A stretch of DNA of 53,973 bases from CALSPH01 sp041690035 (GCA_041690035.1 JBDNFC010000004.1:1-53973), one strand, 5' to 3'. Numbered from the stretch's first letter, positions 35,685 through 44,901 are shown. A program made the numbers and translations. Notes: generated from the letters alone by a model not told the origin.

Positions 35685-36305
35685 ATGAAAAGAACTTATT
35701 TAACCATTATTATTTTATGCCTTATTGCTTTTAAAAGTGCAGCGCAATATAAAGATTATTTTAAAGAAGGAAATGAATACATGGCTAAAAAAAACTATGC
35801 CCTTGCAGAACAAACATTTAGAGAAGGCATTATTATTGATAGCAGTTTGCATATTTTATACACTAGTTGTGCAAATGCCATGATAATGCAACAAAAATAT
35901 AATCAGGCAGACAGCGCACTAGACGAAGTGCTGAAAAAAGATGTTAATTTATTTGGTGCATACTGGTTTAAAGGACTCAATTATATTTATTGGCAAAAAG
36001 ATAGTTTATCTATCATATATTTTAAGCAGTATATAAGTAAAATAGGTGTTCTGCAAAACAAAGACGGTGTAAAAATAGCAGATGTTTATTACTATTTGGG
36101 CAGGGCATACGAAAATTTGTTGGCAAAAGATGGCCTTTCAGATAATGATGTAACAGAACTTATTGGGTATTATGAAAAATTTTGTATTCTAGCAGAAGGC
36201 CACCCAAGTATCATGCGGATTAAAAATTTTATGGATGAAGTAAAAGCAAAAAAACCTTCTAATTATAAAGGGAAATGGATTTATAAAACAGAAACTAAGC
36301 GATAG
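35685..36305 (+). CDS. Secreted TPR-repeat protein
   Basis: 206 residues from ATG 35685. Signal peptide MKRTYLTIIILCLIAFKSAAQ (cleavage near 20), then about three tetratricopeptide-like helical pairs: YFKEGNEYMAKKNYALAEQTFREGI, LYTSCANAMIMQQKYNQADSALDEVL, AYWFKGLNYIYWQKDSLSIIYFKQYI, and a looser fourth (ADVYYYLGRAYENLL). A periplasmic scaffold for protein interactions is likely; the partner is unknown. It stands alone and its stop codon lies 11 nt inside the 3' end of menD on the other strand. Confidence 0.82.
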   Translation: MKRTYLTIIILCLIAFKSAAQYKDYFKEGNEYMAKKNYALAEQTFREGIIIDSSLHILYTSCANAMIMQQKYNQADSALDEVLKKDVNLFGAYWFKGLNYIYWQKDSLSIIYFKQYISKIGVLQNKDGVKIADVYYYLGRAYENLLAKDGLSDNDVTELIGYYEKFCILAEGHPSIMRIKNFMDEVKAKKPSNYKGKWIYKTETKR

Positions 36306-37884
36306 TATCACTTATTAAACTGCGGTAGTTTTCGATCATTAAATTTTCATCAAATATTTCTATTATCGTCTGCCCATCTGTGGGTATTTTAATATTGAAT
36401 AATTGCTTCATATTTTCTACTCCAATATAATTTATGTGATGCATTGCGGCTATATGTTTCACAGATTTTTGATGTGGGGTAACTAAATAGGGTATACTGT
36501 CACCCATATTTTGTGAGCCTTCTAACAGTTCAAAAATCTTTCCTCCAGCATTATTTATAACAATTACAGCAAATGATTTAGGCAAAGGCGTTGCCCAAAA
36601 AGCATTGCAATCATAAAAAAAACTCACATCTCCTATTAATAACCATTCTTGCTTATTGGAGGCGCAAGCAGAACCAAAAAAGGTACTCAAACAGCCATCT
36701 ATACCACTTGTTCCCCTATTGCAGATAATTGTATCAAAAATTCTAAAATGGTTTTGTATCAAGGCTACCAAGCGCACTGCCATGCTATTGCCGCAGTGTA
36801 TAACATTAGTTTTTGCTAACTGCAAGCAATGTTTTAAACCATTTAATGCCAAAAATTCATTTTTTTTCCAATTCTGAAGGCATATTTCTCTTACTCGTTG
36901 TTCTTGTTTTTGCCATTGTTGGTAATATTTATTATCGCTAAAAAAAGACAATATTAAATTTATATCACAATTTGACACATCACAATTTGGGGTAAAAGCA
37001 CTTTTCCATTCAAAGTTGTCTGATAAATGCAGGTGAAAACTTGGTGGGTTTTTTGTGAGCCATTGTCTTAATTTTTTTGACAGCATATAACTGCCCGATG
37101 TAATTAATAAATCTGGATGTTCAATGTCTTGATTTGATAGGTAGTGCTCATAAAAATAAATATTAGCATGTTTAAAATCTGCACTGCAGGTGTCTGCAAT
37201 TATTGGCAATTTATAATTTCCACTAATTTTTGAAACTTGAGAAAACCCTAAAAAAACTAAAGTTTTTTTAGCCTTGGCTAATATATTTTTCAGCGCATCG
37301 GTGGGTTCAACAATTTCTTGACCAATTTTTTTATTGGCAAGTTGATTTTCATTACTTTGCAAAGATTTTTTATGCGTAAAATCATACAAAGGCTCGTTTA
37401 AATGAATGTTTATATGCCAAGGCAACTGATAATTAATAGTATTAACGATACTTTCATACTTTTCGTAATCAAACTGTTTGAAATCTAAATTGGTTTGTGT
37501 TTGAACGAAATTGCCAAATACACCTTGCTGATTTATAGCCTGATTATCAAAACCAATATTTGCATTAGTTGGCCTATCTGCAGTGATAGCAATTAACCCG
37601 ATATGTTGATAAAAAGCCTCTGCAATGGCAGGCAAAAAATTTAAAACCGCACTGCCGCTAGTGCAAACCACCGCTACGGGTGCCTGAATTTGTTTGGCCA
37701 AACCAAGGGCAAAATATGCTGCTGCCCTTTCGTCTATATGACTATAAATGCTCACCAAAGGCAATTGTTGAGCAATTGCCTTAATAATTGGGGCATTTCT
37801 AGACCCCGGGCATACCACAAAATGCTTACAAACTTTTGCTAAGCTATGCACACACTCATAGAGCTGCTGAAACTGCCTTGCCAT
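36295..37884 (-). CDS. menD: 2-succinyl-5-enolpyruvyl-6-hydroxy-3-cyclohexene-1-carboxylate synthase MenD
   Basis: Thiamine-diphosphate enzyme of menaquinone synthesis (isochorismate + 2-oxoglutarate to SEPHCHC). 529 residues, slightly short for the family (about 550). Motifs: VVCPGSRNAPIIKAI, HIDERAAAYFALGLAK (catalytic glutamate), VVCTSGSAVLNFLPAIAEA, and the ThDP signature GDVSFFYDCNAF...VINNAGGKIF (GD...NN). It implies menaquinone-based respiration. ATG at 37884 lies 29 nt inside the upstream glycosyltransferase gene, so it is translated as the last gene of an acyltransferase-GT4-menD operon. No other men gene is in the window. Confidence 0.95.
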   Translation of the reverse strand: MARQFQQLYECVHSLAKVCKHFVVCPGSRNAPIIKAIAQQLPLVSIYSHIDERAAAYFALGLAKQIQAPVAVVCTSGSAVLNFLPAIAEAFYQHIGLIAITADRPTNANIGFDNQAINQQGVFGNFVQTQTNLDFKQFDYEKYESIVNTINYQLPWHINIHLNEPLYDFTHKKSLQSNENQLANKKIGQEIVEPTDALKNILAKAKKTLVFLGFSQVSKISGNYKLPIIADTCSADFKHANIYFYEHYLSNQDIEHPDLLITSGSYMLSKKLRQWLTKNPPSFHLHLSDNFEWKSAFTPNCDVSNCDINLILSFFSDNKYYQQWQKQEQRVREICLQNWKKNEFLALNGLKHCLQLAKTNVIHCGNSMAVRLVALIQNHFRIFDTIICNRGTSGIDGCLSTFFGSACASNKQEWLLIGDVSFFYDCNAFWATPLPKSFAVIVINNAGGKIFELLEGSQNMGDSIPYLVTPHQKSVKHIAAMHHINYIGVENMKQLFNIKIPTDGQTIIEIFDENLMIENYRSLISDTIA

Positions 37885-38935
37885 GATTAATAAATTGCAT
37901 ACATTGTTCTACCCAAGCCTCTTGATTTATTTGTTTTGCAATTTCAGCACTATTTATTCCCATTTGGTTTAATTCATGGTCAGGCAATTGCATAATCTTT
38001 AGCAAAGCTTCTTTTATATTTTCTACACTCGAAGGTTTAAAAACATAGCCATTAATGCCATTTTCTACAAATGCCTGACTTGCGCCAACATGCTTGCTAA
38101 TAAGCAGTGGAAAACCAGAAGCCGCAAACTCATGCACTACCACTCCCCAAGGTTCAAATAAACTAGGCAAAACAAAAACACCCGCTTTGGCAATATATTC
38201 TTCCATTTGGTTGGGCTGCACAAAACCAAGGTGCTTTATTTTTGGATCAATAAATCTTTTTTCAAAATCTGTTCCTGTCCCCATATTCCAAAGCTCCCAT
38301 TCGTTGGGTTCTTCGTTTTGCAATTGCACAAAAGCATTCCATAGCGTTTCAAGATTTTTTTGTGGAAAATACCTTGCAACGCACAAAAACACCTTAGGAA
38401 AAGCAGCTTGCTTTGCTTTAATATTTTTCTCGTAAAAGCCTGAAAATTTTTCTGTATCAGCAGTGTAAAAGCCATATTTGATGCATTCATCATTAAAACC
38501 CAGTTTTTTTGCAAACTTGCCTTGTCTTTTATAAGGCACCCAAATATAATTGAATACCTTTGGCAAAAAAAACCGTGCAGCAAGTGCAGATAACCGTTGC
38601 CTTAAACTTGCATGCCACTCATTATCCATGCACATTACTGTGGTAGCTTTGTTTCTCCAAGTGCGAATTACTTTTAAATAGCTTTTATCCTTCCACCCAC
38701 TACAAATAATAAGTTGAGGATCTATTTTGTCTACAAACAATTGCAGTTTTTCATGATCAAACTTATCTCGATTATATAATTTTCCAATTGTTGTAAAATC
38801 AAAATTAAAGGGCGCTTCATCATTTATAGGGTAAGCAACTGTGTGAATGCTTACTTCAGGATGTGCCAATTTTAATTTCTTTAAACATTGCACTGTGTAG
38901 TCTGCCAATTCCATATATAAAATTAAGATTTTCAT
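37856..38935 (-). CDS. GT4-family glycosyltransferase
   Basis: 359 residues, GT-B fold, cytosolic/peripheral. The C-terminal donor domain has FLCVARYFPQKNLETLWNAF, LWNMGTGTDFEKRF, HLGFVQPNQMEEYIAKAGVFVLPS and the EPWGVVVHE stretch that gives the EX7E motif of retaining GT4 enzymes. The N-terminal acceptor domain is divergent. Sugar donor unknown. The gene abuts the acyltransferase gene (1-nt overlap of stop and start) and overlaps menD, so the three are co-transcribed; surface-glycan work with an acyl-modified sugar is a reasonable inference. Confidence 0.88.
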   Translation of the reverse strand: MKILILYMELADYTVQCLKKLKLAHPEVSIHTVAYPINDEAPFNFDFTTIGKLYNRDKFDHEKLQLFVDKIDPQLIICSGWKDKSYLKVIRTWRNKATTVMCMDNEWHASLRQRLSALAARFFLPKVFNYIWVPYKRQGKFAKKLGFNDECIKYGFYTADTEKFSGFYEKNIKAKQAAFPKVFLCVARYFPQKNLETLWNAFVQLQNEEPNEWELWNMGTGTDFEKRFIDPKIKHLGFVQPNQMEEYIAKAGVFVLPSLFEPWGVVVHEFAASGFPLLISKHVGASQAFVENGINGYVFKPSSVENIKEALLKIMQLPDHELNQMGINSAEIAKQINQEAWVEQCMQFINHGKAVSAAL

Positions 38936-40104
38936 TATTTTCCGCTCTTAACTATTGCAAACTTGCCCTTGTATTTTAAAAACCTTTTCTCAAAAAAATA
39001 ATACGATAACCCACCGATAAAAATAGTTAATATAACAGATAGTGTATAATACAATACATTGATAACCAAATTGCCCCCAAAATTGTTTGCACACCAATAA
39101 TTTATAGCATTAGGCATTAATTTTATAACTAAAACAATCACAGCCATGTGGTAAATATAAAATCCATAAGAAATATTGCCAAGAAAAATGAATATCGGAT
39201 GTTCGGCCCATTTTAATTTTTTAGAAAAAATAAAGCCTAAAATAACCAGTACAAATAATGGTGAAAGTAAAATATGCAGCACATCATTTAATGCTGTAGG
39301 AATAAATATTAAAAGTGCAAAAATAAGCGTTACCCAAAATAGTAGATACTTAACTCCCCAATTGCAAATACGATCTAGTCTATTGTTTTTTAATAAAAAT
39401 GCAGCCCAGCCTCCAATAATCATACACTCAAACTTGCTTTGCGCCAATACTTGTTTTAGCCACCAATCTGACGAAGTTTGATTTAAACTTATATAAAAAA
39501 CAGCTGCTGCCTTTAACGTTATTATAAGCACTATAGCACTTAAAAAAAATCGATTAGAAAACCGCTTTGTAAGCCAAGGCCAAGCAAGATAAAACTGCTC
39601 TTCTACCCCTATACTCCACAAATGACCCGCCCAAGGTATACTTTTATAAAACGCCAATACAAACCCAGGTATAAAGCACAAATACATTGTTAATTTTACA
39701 CCCAAATGATTGGCTAATTGAGGGCTTAAATAATAATGGTAGAAAAAATCTATTTTTGGCAATAAAAAAAAAGCCATAAGGGTAAAAAGAATATAGATTG
39801 GCCAAATACGAAGCATCCGTCTTAAATAAAAATTGCGAATATTTATTTTTTGGGTACCAGTTTGTTCACACAGTAGAAGATAGGTTATTAAAAAGCCACT
39901 GAGTACAAAAAAAAATGTTACTCCTGTAGGCCCAAGCATTTCCAGAAAATTTGCTAATATACTGCTGTTTCCGTAGATATGATTGACTTTTAAACCTTCT
40001 TTAACTAACTCTACATGAGATACCAAAACAATAAGCGCAGCAAAAAAACGCAAAGCATTTATTCCCTTAAAATAAACTTTATTGTTTTCGATAACTGATT
40101 TCAA
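38935..40104 (-). CDS. Membrane acyltransferase family 3 (OafA/NodX-type)
   Basis: 389-residue integral membrane protein with about 10 helices. It begins YFKGINALRFFAALIVLVSHVE (the motif preceding the conserved histidine SH), then FFFVLSGFLITYLLL, FYLRRMLRIWPIYILFT and WSIGVEEQFYLAWPWL, all signatures of the acyltransferase_3 family that O-acylates sugars of surface polysaccharides. The start is TTG at 40104; no ATG precedes the conserved N-terminus. A -7 box ends 8 nt upstream. First gene of the operon with the GT4 and menD. Confidence 0.9.
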   Translation of the reverse strand: MKSVIENNKVYFKGINALRFFAALIVLVSHVELVKEGLKVNHIYGNSSILANFLEMLGPTGVTFFFVLSGFLITYLLLCEQTGTQKINIRNFYLRRMLRIWPIYILFTLMAFFLLPKIDFFYHYYLSPQLANHLGVKLTMYLCFIPGFVLAFYKSIPWAGHLWSIGVEEQFYLAWPWLTKRFSNRFFLSAIVLIITLKAAAVFYISLNQTSSDWWLKQVLAQSKFECMIIGGWAAFLLKNNRLDRICNWGVKYLLFWVTLIFALLIFIPTALNDVLHILLSPLFVLVILGFIFSKKLKWAEHPIFIFLGNISYGFYIYHMAVIVLVIKLMPNAINYWCANNFGGNLVINVLYYTLSVILTIFIGGLSYYFFEKRFLKYKGKFAIVKSGK

Positions 40105-40112
40105 TCCGTTGG

Positions 40113-40120
40113 CAAATGTA
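40113..40120 (-). promoter_or_regulatory. Putative -7 promoter box TACATTTG for the acyltransferase operon
   Basis: Minus-strand TAnnTTTG match, 8 nt before the TTG start at 40104. Confidence 0.45.
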
Positions 40121-40205
40121 TGAAATGCAATCTATATTAGAGTAATGATTATTATTGTTTAATTACATCATTTTCTCTTGACAGCGCATCTATTAAAATT
40201 AGTAT

Positions 40206-40213
40206 TAGATTTG
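40206..40213 (+). promoter_or_regulatory. Putative -7 promoter box TAGATTTG for the polymerase-like gene
   Basis: TAnnTTTG match. It ends 4 nt before GTG 40218 and 37 nt before the alternative ATG 40251. It is divergent from the box at 40113-40120, so the two promoters share a short region. Confidence 0.45.
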
Positions 40214-40217
40214 CTGC

Positions 40218-41555
40218 GTGTCTAAATATGATAAAATATTAAATTTTTTAATGGCTTTTAGCATTTTTTTAGATGCATATATCTTTGCGCGTGGTAGCCT
40301 ACCTTTCGATTTTTATTATTATTACATAATTTATTTACTTTTTATTTTAAATTATATAAAAAAAATAAAGCCTGTTAAATATTTTGAGCGTTGGTTTTTT
40401 ATTTGCATCAGCATATTATTTTTAGGAAGTGGCATTGCCAATGCATCTTATGGTGTACCCTACTTTGGACTAATAAAACAAATCATTGGTATTGTTTTTT
40501 CTTCTGTGGCTTATTATGCCTTTATTAGATTTAATAATTTTAACCTTCAAAAAGTTTTCGATTTATACTTAAAGATTGCCGTTTTAGTAGCTGCTTTTGG
40601 TATTTTCGAGGAATTTGCAAAAATTCTTGGATTGCCTTTGGGCTTTCACCACTTCAAAATAGTAAAAATGGGCTTTCATAGGGTTTGGAGTATTATGGGA
40701 GAGCCCTATTTTTTAGCAGTGGCATTAATACCCGCATTGTTCTTTTTTGGTGCCAAAATACTGGGAAATAAGGCTTACAGGGAAAAGCAATATTTTATAA
40801 AATTCAGTATTGTTTTTATGGGCACAATATTTACTTTTTCGTCAGCAGGTTTTATGGCGATTGGCTTTATGGCGATTGTGGTAGCTTGGCAAAAAGGTTT
40901 TTTTTCTTTTCAAAAAGGCAGAATTTTACTGCTTCCTTTTGTTGTAATTGCATTATCAAGTGCCTATCAATACTTGCAAAAAAACATGTTTGAATTTAGA
41001 ACTAAAATAAATCAAACCATATTTGCTTTTCAAACTCCAATAATCACACAACCAATGCTAGACCAAATGAATGGAAGCACATTTGCATTATTTAGTAATT
41101 TTAAAATAGCACAAGTATCCTTTATCAGAAATCCTATATTATCAAGTGGTTTGGGTTCTCACTCCTATAATTATGACAGGGTTTTTACAGATGTATTTGA
41201 TGCTAAATACTTGGAACGCTTTGGAGAATTGAACAAATATGATGCAAATAGTTTGCTAATAAGAATGATTTCTGAAACTGGATTATTAGGATTAGGAATG
41301 TTTTTTATATTTATGTTTAAATATAGAATGAAGAGAAAATGGCTTAATGTGCCTTTGCTTGCAAATTATGCTATAATAAATCATGGCATTTTTATCCTTT
41401 TTATTGTAAGGCTTGTGCGAACAGGCAATTATATTGGAAATGGTTTTTTCTTTTTCTTTTTTCTCTATTATTTTACAGCCAAAGCTGCCAAAGACTACGC
41501 TAAAAACATAAAGAATGTTTCAAAAGAGCCTGCCCAAAATCTTATTAAAGTTTAA
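40218..41555 (+). CDS. O-antigen polymerase/ligase-like membrane protein (Wzy/WaaL type)
   Basis: 445 residues, about 10-11 membrane helices with a large loop between the last ones, as in Wzy polymerases and WaaL ligases. Visible pieces: RVWSIMGEPYFLAVALIPALFFFG, FSSAGFMAIGFMAIVVAWQ, and the loop ILSSGLGSHSYNYDRVF followed by NSLLIRMISETGLLGLGMFFIF, which matches the typical GxGxxS...N..L....E.GL.G pattern of the O-antigen ligase family. Start GTG 40218 or ATG 40251 (residue 12); both leave the first helix intact. It diverges from the acyltransferase operon, so the locus may form one glycan cluster. The stop lies 11 nt inside convergent metK. Confidence 0.78.
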   Translation: MSKYDKILNFLMAFSIFLDAYIFARGSLPFDFYYYYIIYLLFILNYIKKIKPVKYFERWFFICISILFLGSGIANASYGVPYFGLIKQIIGIVFSSVAYYAFIRFNNFNLQKVFDLYLKIAVLVAAFGIFEEFAKILGLPLGFHHFKIVKMGFHRVWSIMGEPYFLAVALIPALFFFGAKILGNKAYREKQYFIKFSIVFMGTIFTFSSAGFMAIGFMAIVVAWQKGFFSFQKGRILLLPFVVIALSSAYQYLQKNMFEFRTKINQTIFAFQTPIITQPMLDQMNGSTFALFSNFKIAQVSFIRNPILSSGLGSHSYNYDRVFTDVFDAKYLERFGELNKYDANSLLIRMISETGLLGLGMFFIFMFKYRMKRKWLNVPLLANYAIINHGIFILFIVRLVRTGNYIGNGFFFFFFLYYFTAKAAKDYAKNIKNVSKEPAQNLIKV

Positions 41556-42831
41556 AAGCTTCTTTTACCTTGTCTACAAAATCTAAATTCTCCCAAGTAA
41601 ATAATTCAACTGTGCAAGTTACTTTTTCGCCACTAGGAGAAAAGAAAGTTTTTACTACTGTTTCATTTTTTCTTCCCATGTGTCCATAAGCAGCAGTTTC
41701 GCTATATATTGGATTTCTTAATTTCAATCTTTGCTCTATAAAATATGGACGCATATCAAATACACTTTTTACAATCACTCCAATTTCGCCATCACTCATT
41801 TCTATATTTGAAGTGCCATAGGTGTTGACACTAATACTCGTTGGCTCAGCAACACCAATTGCATAACTCACTTGCACTAAAACCTCTGAACACAAACCAG
41901 CAGCTACCAAGTTTTTTGCAATATGACGGGTTGCATAAGCAGCACTTCTGTCCACCTTGCTTGGGTCTTTTCCGCTAAACGCTCCACCACCGTGTGCCCC
42001 TTTTCCACCATAAGTGTCCACAATTATTTTTCTTCCAGTAAGACCTGTATCTCCATGCGGTCCGCCAATAACAAAAACACCTGTTGGGTTAATATGATAT
42101 GTGATATCATCATTAAAAAAATGGGCATATTGAGGATATTTTGCTTTAATTCTTGGAATCAAAATTGAAACTAAATCTGCTTTAATTTTTACTAACATTT
42201 CAGCATTTGCAGCACCTTTATCTTCCTTAGAATCCGTTTTTGGTTTAACAAAATCATCGTGTTGTGTTGAAATAACAATGGCTTCAATTTTTTGGGGTTT
42301 GTTATCATCAGAATATTCTAAAGTTACTTGTGATTTTGCATCAGGGCGCAAGTATTTAATTTCAGTATTTTCTCTTCTTAAGTTTGCCAATTCTATTAAC
42401 AAAGCATGAGAAATATCCAAAGCCAATGGCATATAATTTTCGGTTTCATTGGTGGCATAGCCAAACATCATTCCTTGATCGCCAGCACCTTGTTTTTCTT
42501 TATCCTCTTTATCAACTCCTTGATTAATATCTGCCGATTGCTCGTGAATGGCAGATAAAACGCCACAACTTTGAGCTTCAAACATATATTCGCTTTTTGT
42601 GTAACCAATTTTTTTGATTACATCCCTTGCTATTTGTTGAACATCTAAATAGGCGTTAGACTTTACTTCACCTGCCAATATTACCTGTCCGGTGGTTACT
42701 AATGTTTCGCAGGCTACCTTACTATTGGGGTCAAAAGCAAGAAAGTTATCTATTAGAGCATCGCTAATTTGGTCTGCTATTTTGTCTGGGTGTCCTTCTG
42801 AAACGGATTCTGATGTAAATGAATATGGCAT
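41545..42831 (-). CDS. metK: S-adenosylmethionine synthase
   Basis: Makes S-adenosylmethionine from methionine and ATP; cytosolic. 428 residues with SESVSEGHPDKIADQISDA, GAGDQGMMFGYA, HINPTGVFVIGGPHGDTGLTGRKI, GGGAFSGKDPSKVDRSAAY and the C-terminal VGVAEP-type segment (IGVAEPTSI). A lysine/acid-rich insert around residues 185-215 makes it longer than E. coli MetK, as is usual in Bacteroidota. ATG 42831, -7 box 8 nt upstream. The 90-nt upstream space is too short for a SAM riboswitch plus promoter, and none is seen. Confidence 0.97.
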   Translation of the reverse strand: MPYSFTSESVSEGHPDKIADQISDALIDNFLAFDPNSKVACETLVTTGQVILAGEVKSNAYLDVQQIARDVIKKIGYTKSEYMFEAQSCGVLSAIHEQSADINQGVDKEDKEKQGAGDQGMMFGYATNETENYMPLALDISHALLIELANLRRENTEIKYLRPDAKSQVTLEYSDDNKPQKIEAIVISTQHDDFVKPKTDSKEDKGAANAEMLVKIKADLVSILIPRIKAKYPQYAHFFNDDITYHINPTGVFVIGGPHGDTGLTGRKIIVDTYGGKGAHGGGAFSGKDPSKVDRSAAYATRHIAKNLVAAGLCSEVLVQVSYAIGVAEPTSISVNTYGTSNIEMSDGEIGVIVKSVFDMRPYFIEQRLKLRNPIYSETAAYGHMGRKNETVVKTFFSPSGEKVTCTVELFTWENLDFVDKVKEAFKL

Positions 42832-42839
42832 AATTTCCG

Positions 42840-42870
42840 CAAAAATAAGTTTAATAAAAATAAATACAAG
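42840..42870 (-). promoter_or_regulatory. Putative metK promoter (CTTG, 19 nt, TATTTTTG)
   Basis: Minus-strand TATTTTTG at 42847-42840 ends 8 nt before the metK ATG. A partial -33 match CTTG lies at 42870-42867 with a 19-nt spacer. Confidence 0.5.
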
Positions 42871-42921
42871 AAAAATATACCATAATACACACTTTTTTTT
42901 GTTTTTTTTGTTATAACTACT

Positions 42922-43539
42922 ATGAACAAGAAATTATTTGACTATTATAAGGATTACGTTTTAACCCATCATGAAAAGCCATCATCCGTTTATGCATTTT
43001 GTAAAGAAAACAAACTTAAAGAAAGTGATTTTTATAAGCATTACAACTCTTTTGATGCTTTAGAAAATAGTGTTACCAACTCTTTTCTTAAGCATATAAT
43101 AGAGACGCTCCATAAAGACGACAATTTTACAAACTACAATAGCCGGGAAAAAATGCTGGCACTTTTCTATGCATGGACAGAAAAAGCATTAGAAGAACGT
43201 AGCTTTTTTGTTTATTTAGCAAAAAATGATTCAGGTCCAACGAAAAATGGAATTGGCGCTTTAAAACTGCAGTTTAATGAGTTTGTAAAACACATAATTA
43301 GAGATGCCATAAATGCAAATGAAATATTAGAACGGAAATTTATTTCTGACAAATATTTTCATGCGGTGTGGACACAATTTATACTAATACACACCTATTG
43401 GTTAAAAGATAAGAGCCATGGTTTTGAAAAAACAGACGCATTTATCGAAAAATCTACCCGATTGCTATTTGATCTTTTGGGACAAACAGCCCTAGATAGC
43501 GCGCTTGATCTTGCTAAATTGATGTTTCAAAAAAAATAG
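42922..43539 (+). CDS. TetR-like transcriptional regulator paired with an ABC1/UbiB kinase gene
   Basis: 205 residues, all-helical. The N-terminal 60 residues have the TetR helix-turn-helix pattern in divergent form (PSSVYAFCKENKLKESDFYKHYNSFDALENSV, with FYKHY in place of the usual YYHF recognition end). The rest is a helical ligand/dimer domain (EKMLALFYAWTEKALEERSFFVYLAKN). The stop is 6 nt before the ABC1 kinase ATG, so they are probably co-transcribed; from memory this pair recurs in Bacteroidota. Ligand and targets unknown, and DNA binding is inferred from the HTH pattern only. Confidence 0.72.
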   Translation: MNKKLFDYYKDYVLTHHEKPSSVYAFCKENKLKESDFYKHYNSFDALENSVTNSFLKHIIETLHKDDNFTNYNSREKMLALFYAWTEKALEERSFFVYLAKNDSGPTKNGIGALKLQFNEFVKHIIRDAINANEILERKFISDKYFHAVWTQFILIHTYWLKDKSHGFEKTDAFIEKSTRLLFDLLGQTALDSALDLAKLMFQKK

Positions 43540-43545
43540 CATGAA

Positions 43546-44901
43546 ATGAAATATCAAGAAAAAATAGCTACAGGAAAAACCGAAAGAACACTGCAATTTA
43601 TTGGTACTGGAGCAAAAATTGGTGGTAATTATGTAAAATATTATGCAAAAAAAATATTTAACAACGACCTAGATAAGACAGAGTTGCATAGCGATAATGC
43701 AGAAGACATTTATAACACCTTGTCAGACCTAAAAGGGAGTGCCCTAAAAGTTGCACAAATGCTAAGTATGGATAAAGGCATATTGCCGCAAGAATACACT
43801 CAAAAATTTGCCCTTTCACAATATTCTGCCAACCCTCTTAGTGGCCCTTTAGTAATAAAAACATTTCAAAAATATTTAGGAAACAAACCCAATGAAATTT
43901 TTGATACATTTAATTTAAACGCTAGCAATGCAGCGAGTATAGGACAAGTGCATACTGCAACTAAAGATGGGGTTAAACTTGCCGTGAAAATTCAATATCC
44001 GGGCATAGCACAATCTATAGATAGCGATATGAGAATTGTGAAACCGATTGCAAAAATGATGTTTCAAATTACTGAAAAAGAATTAGAAAAATATTTTAAT
44101 GAGGTAAGAGAAAAATTAATAGAAGAAACCAATTATACCATAGAACTAAATAGAGGTCAAGAAATTAGCCTTGCATGCGCTGGATTAGAAAATGTATTTT
44201 TCCCTAAATATTATCCCGAACTTTCATCAGAAAAGATACTTACAATGCAATGGTTGGATGGATCCCATTTAGCAGATTTTTTACAAACCAACCCAACACA
44301 GGAAATTAAGAATAAAATAGGGCAAGCGCTTTGGGATTTTTATAATTTTCAGATTCATCAACTTAAAAAAGTACATGCTGACCCACATCCAGGCAATTTT
44401 TTAATGACTGCTGAGGGAAAAGTGGGAGTGATAGATTTTGGATGTGTTAAAGAAATTCCTGAAAATTTTTATAATTACTATTTTGCGCTTATTCTGCCAG
44501 AAATTAGAGAAAATAAAGAAAAACTAGAAAGTGTGATGCAGTATCTAGAAATGGTTTTTCCAAATGATACTGAAAAAGTAAGAACTGTTTTTAAAGATGC
44601 TTTTTTTATGATGACAAACCTATTGGCAAGTCCTTTTAATACTCCAACTTTTGATTTTGGAGACAAAAATTATATTGCAAAAATTTATGCAATGGGAGAA
44701 GCACTTGCTCAAAATCCTGACATAAGAAATAGCAAAGAAGCAAGAGGAAGTCGACACATGCTATACATCAACCGCACTTACTTTGGCCTATACACCTTGC
44801 TGCATGAGTTAGGCGCAAATATTACAACAGGATTAGGCGATTGGAGATTGTCCATCATCAAAAATATATCAGGAAATAAAGACGCGATTTCGCAGCTTTA
44901 A
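43546..44901 (+). CDS. ABC1/AarF/UbiB-family atypical kinase
   Basis: 451 residues of the COQ8/UbiB protein-kinase-like family. Features: LKGSALKVAQMLSMDKG (the KxGQ motif, here KVAQ), NAASIGQVHTA (alanine-rich nucleotide loop), LAVKIQYPG (invariant lysine), EETNYTIELNRG, VHADPHPGNF and VIDFGCVKEIP (metal-binding DFG-like). Members support quinone synthesis or lipid homeostasis through ATPase activity. Here menD in the window implies menaquinone as quinone, but a direct link is not shown. Expected to be peripheral to the membrane; no strong C-terminal helices are seen. The upstream neighbour is a TetR-like regulator. Confidence 0.88.
   Translation: MKYQEKIATGKTERTLQFIGTGAKIGGNYVKYYAKKIFNNDLDKTELHSDNAEDIYNTLSDLKGSALKVAQMLSMDKGILPQEYTQKFALSQYSANPLSGPLVIKTFQKYLGNKPNEIFDTFNLNASNAASIGQVHTATKDGVKLAVKIQYPGIAQSIDSDMRIVKPIAKMMFQITEKELEKYFNEVREKLIEETNYTIELNRGQEISLACAGLENVFFPKYYPELSSEKILTMQWLDGSHLADFLQTNPTQEIKNKIGQALWDFYNFQIHQLKKVHADPHPGNFLMTAEGKVGVIDFGCVKEIPENFYNYYFALILPEIRENKEKLESVMQYLEMVFPNDTEKVRTVFKDAFFMMTNLLASPFNTPTFDFGDKNYIAKIYAMGEALAQNPDIRNSKEARGSRHMLYINRTYFGLYTLLHELGANITTGLGDWRLSIIKNISGNKDAISQL

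Noticed and set aside
42832..42921. SAM riboswitch before metK
   Set aside because: Only 90 nt to the divergent gene, the promoter box is 8 nt from the start codon, and no multi-stem leader is present.
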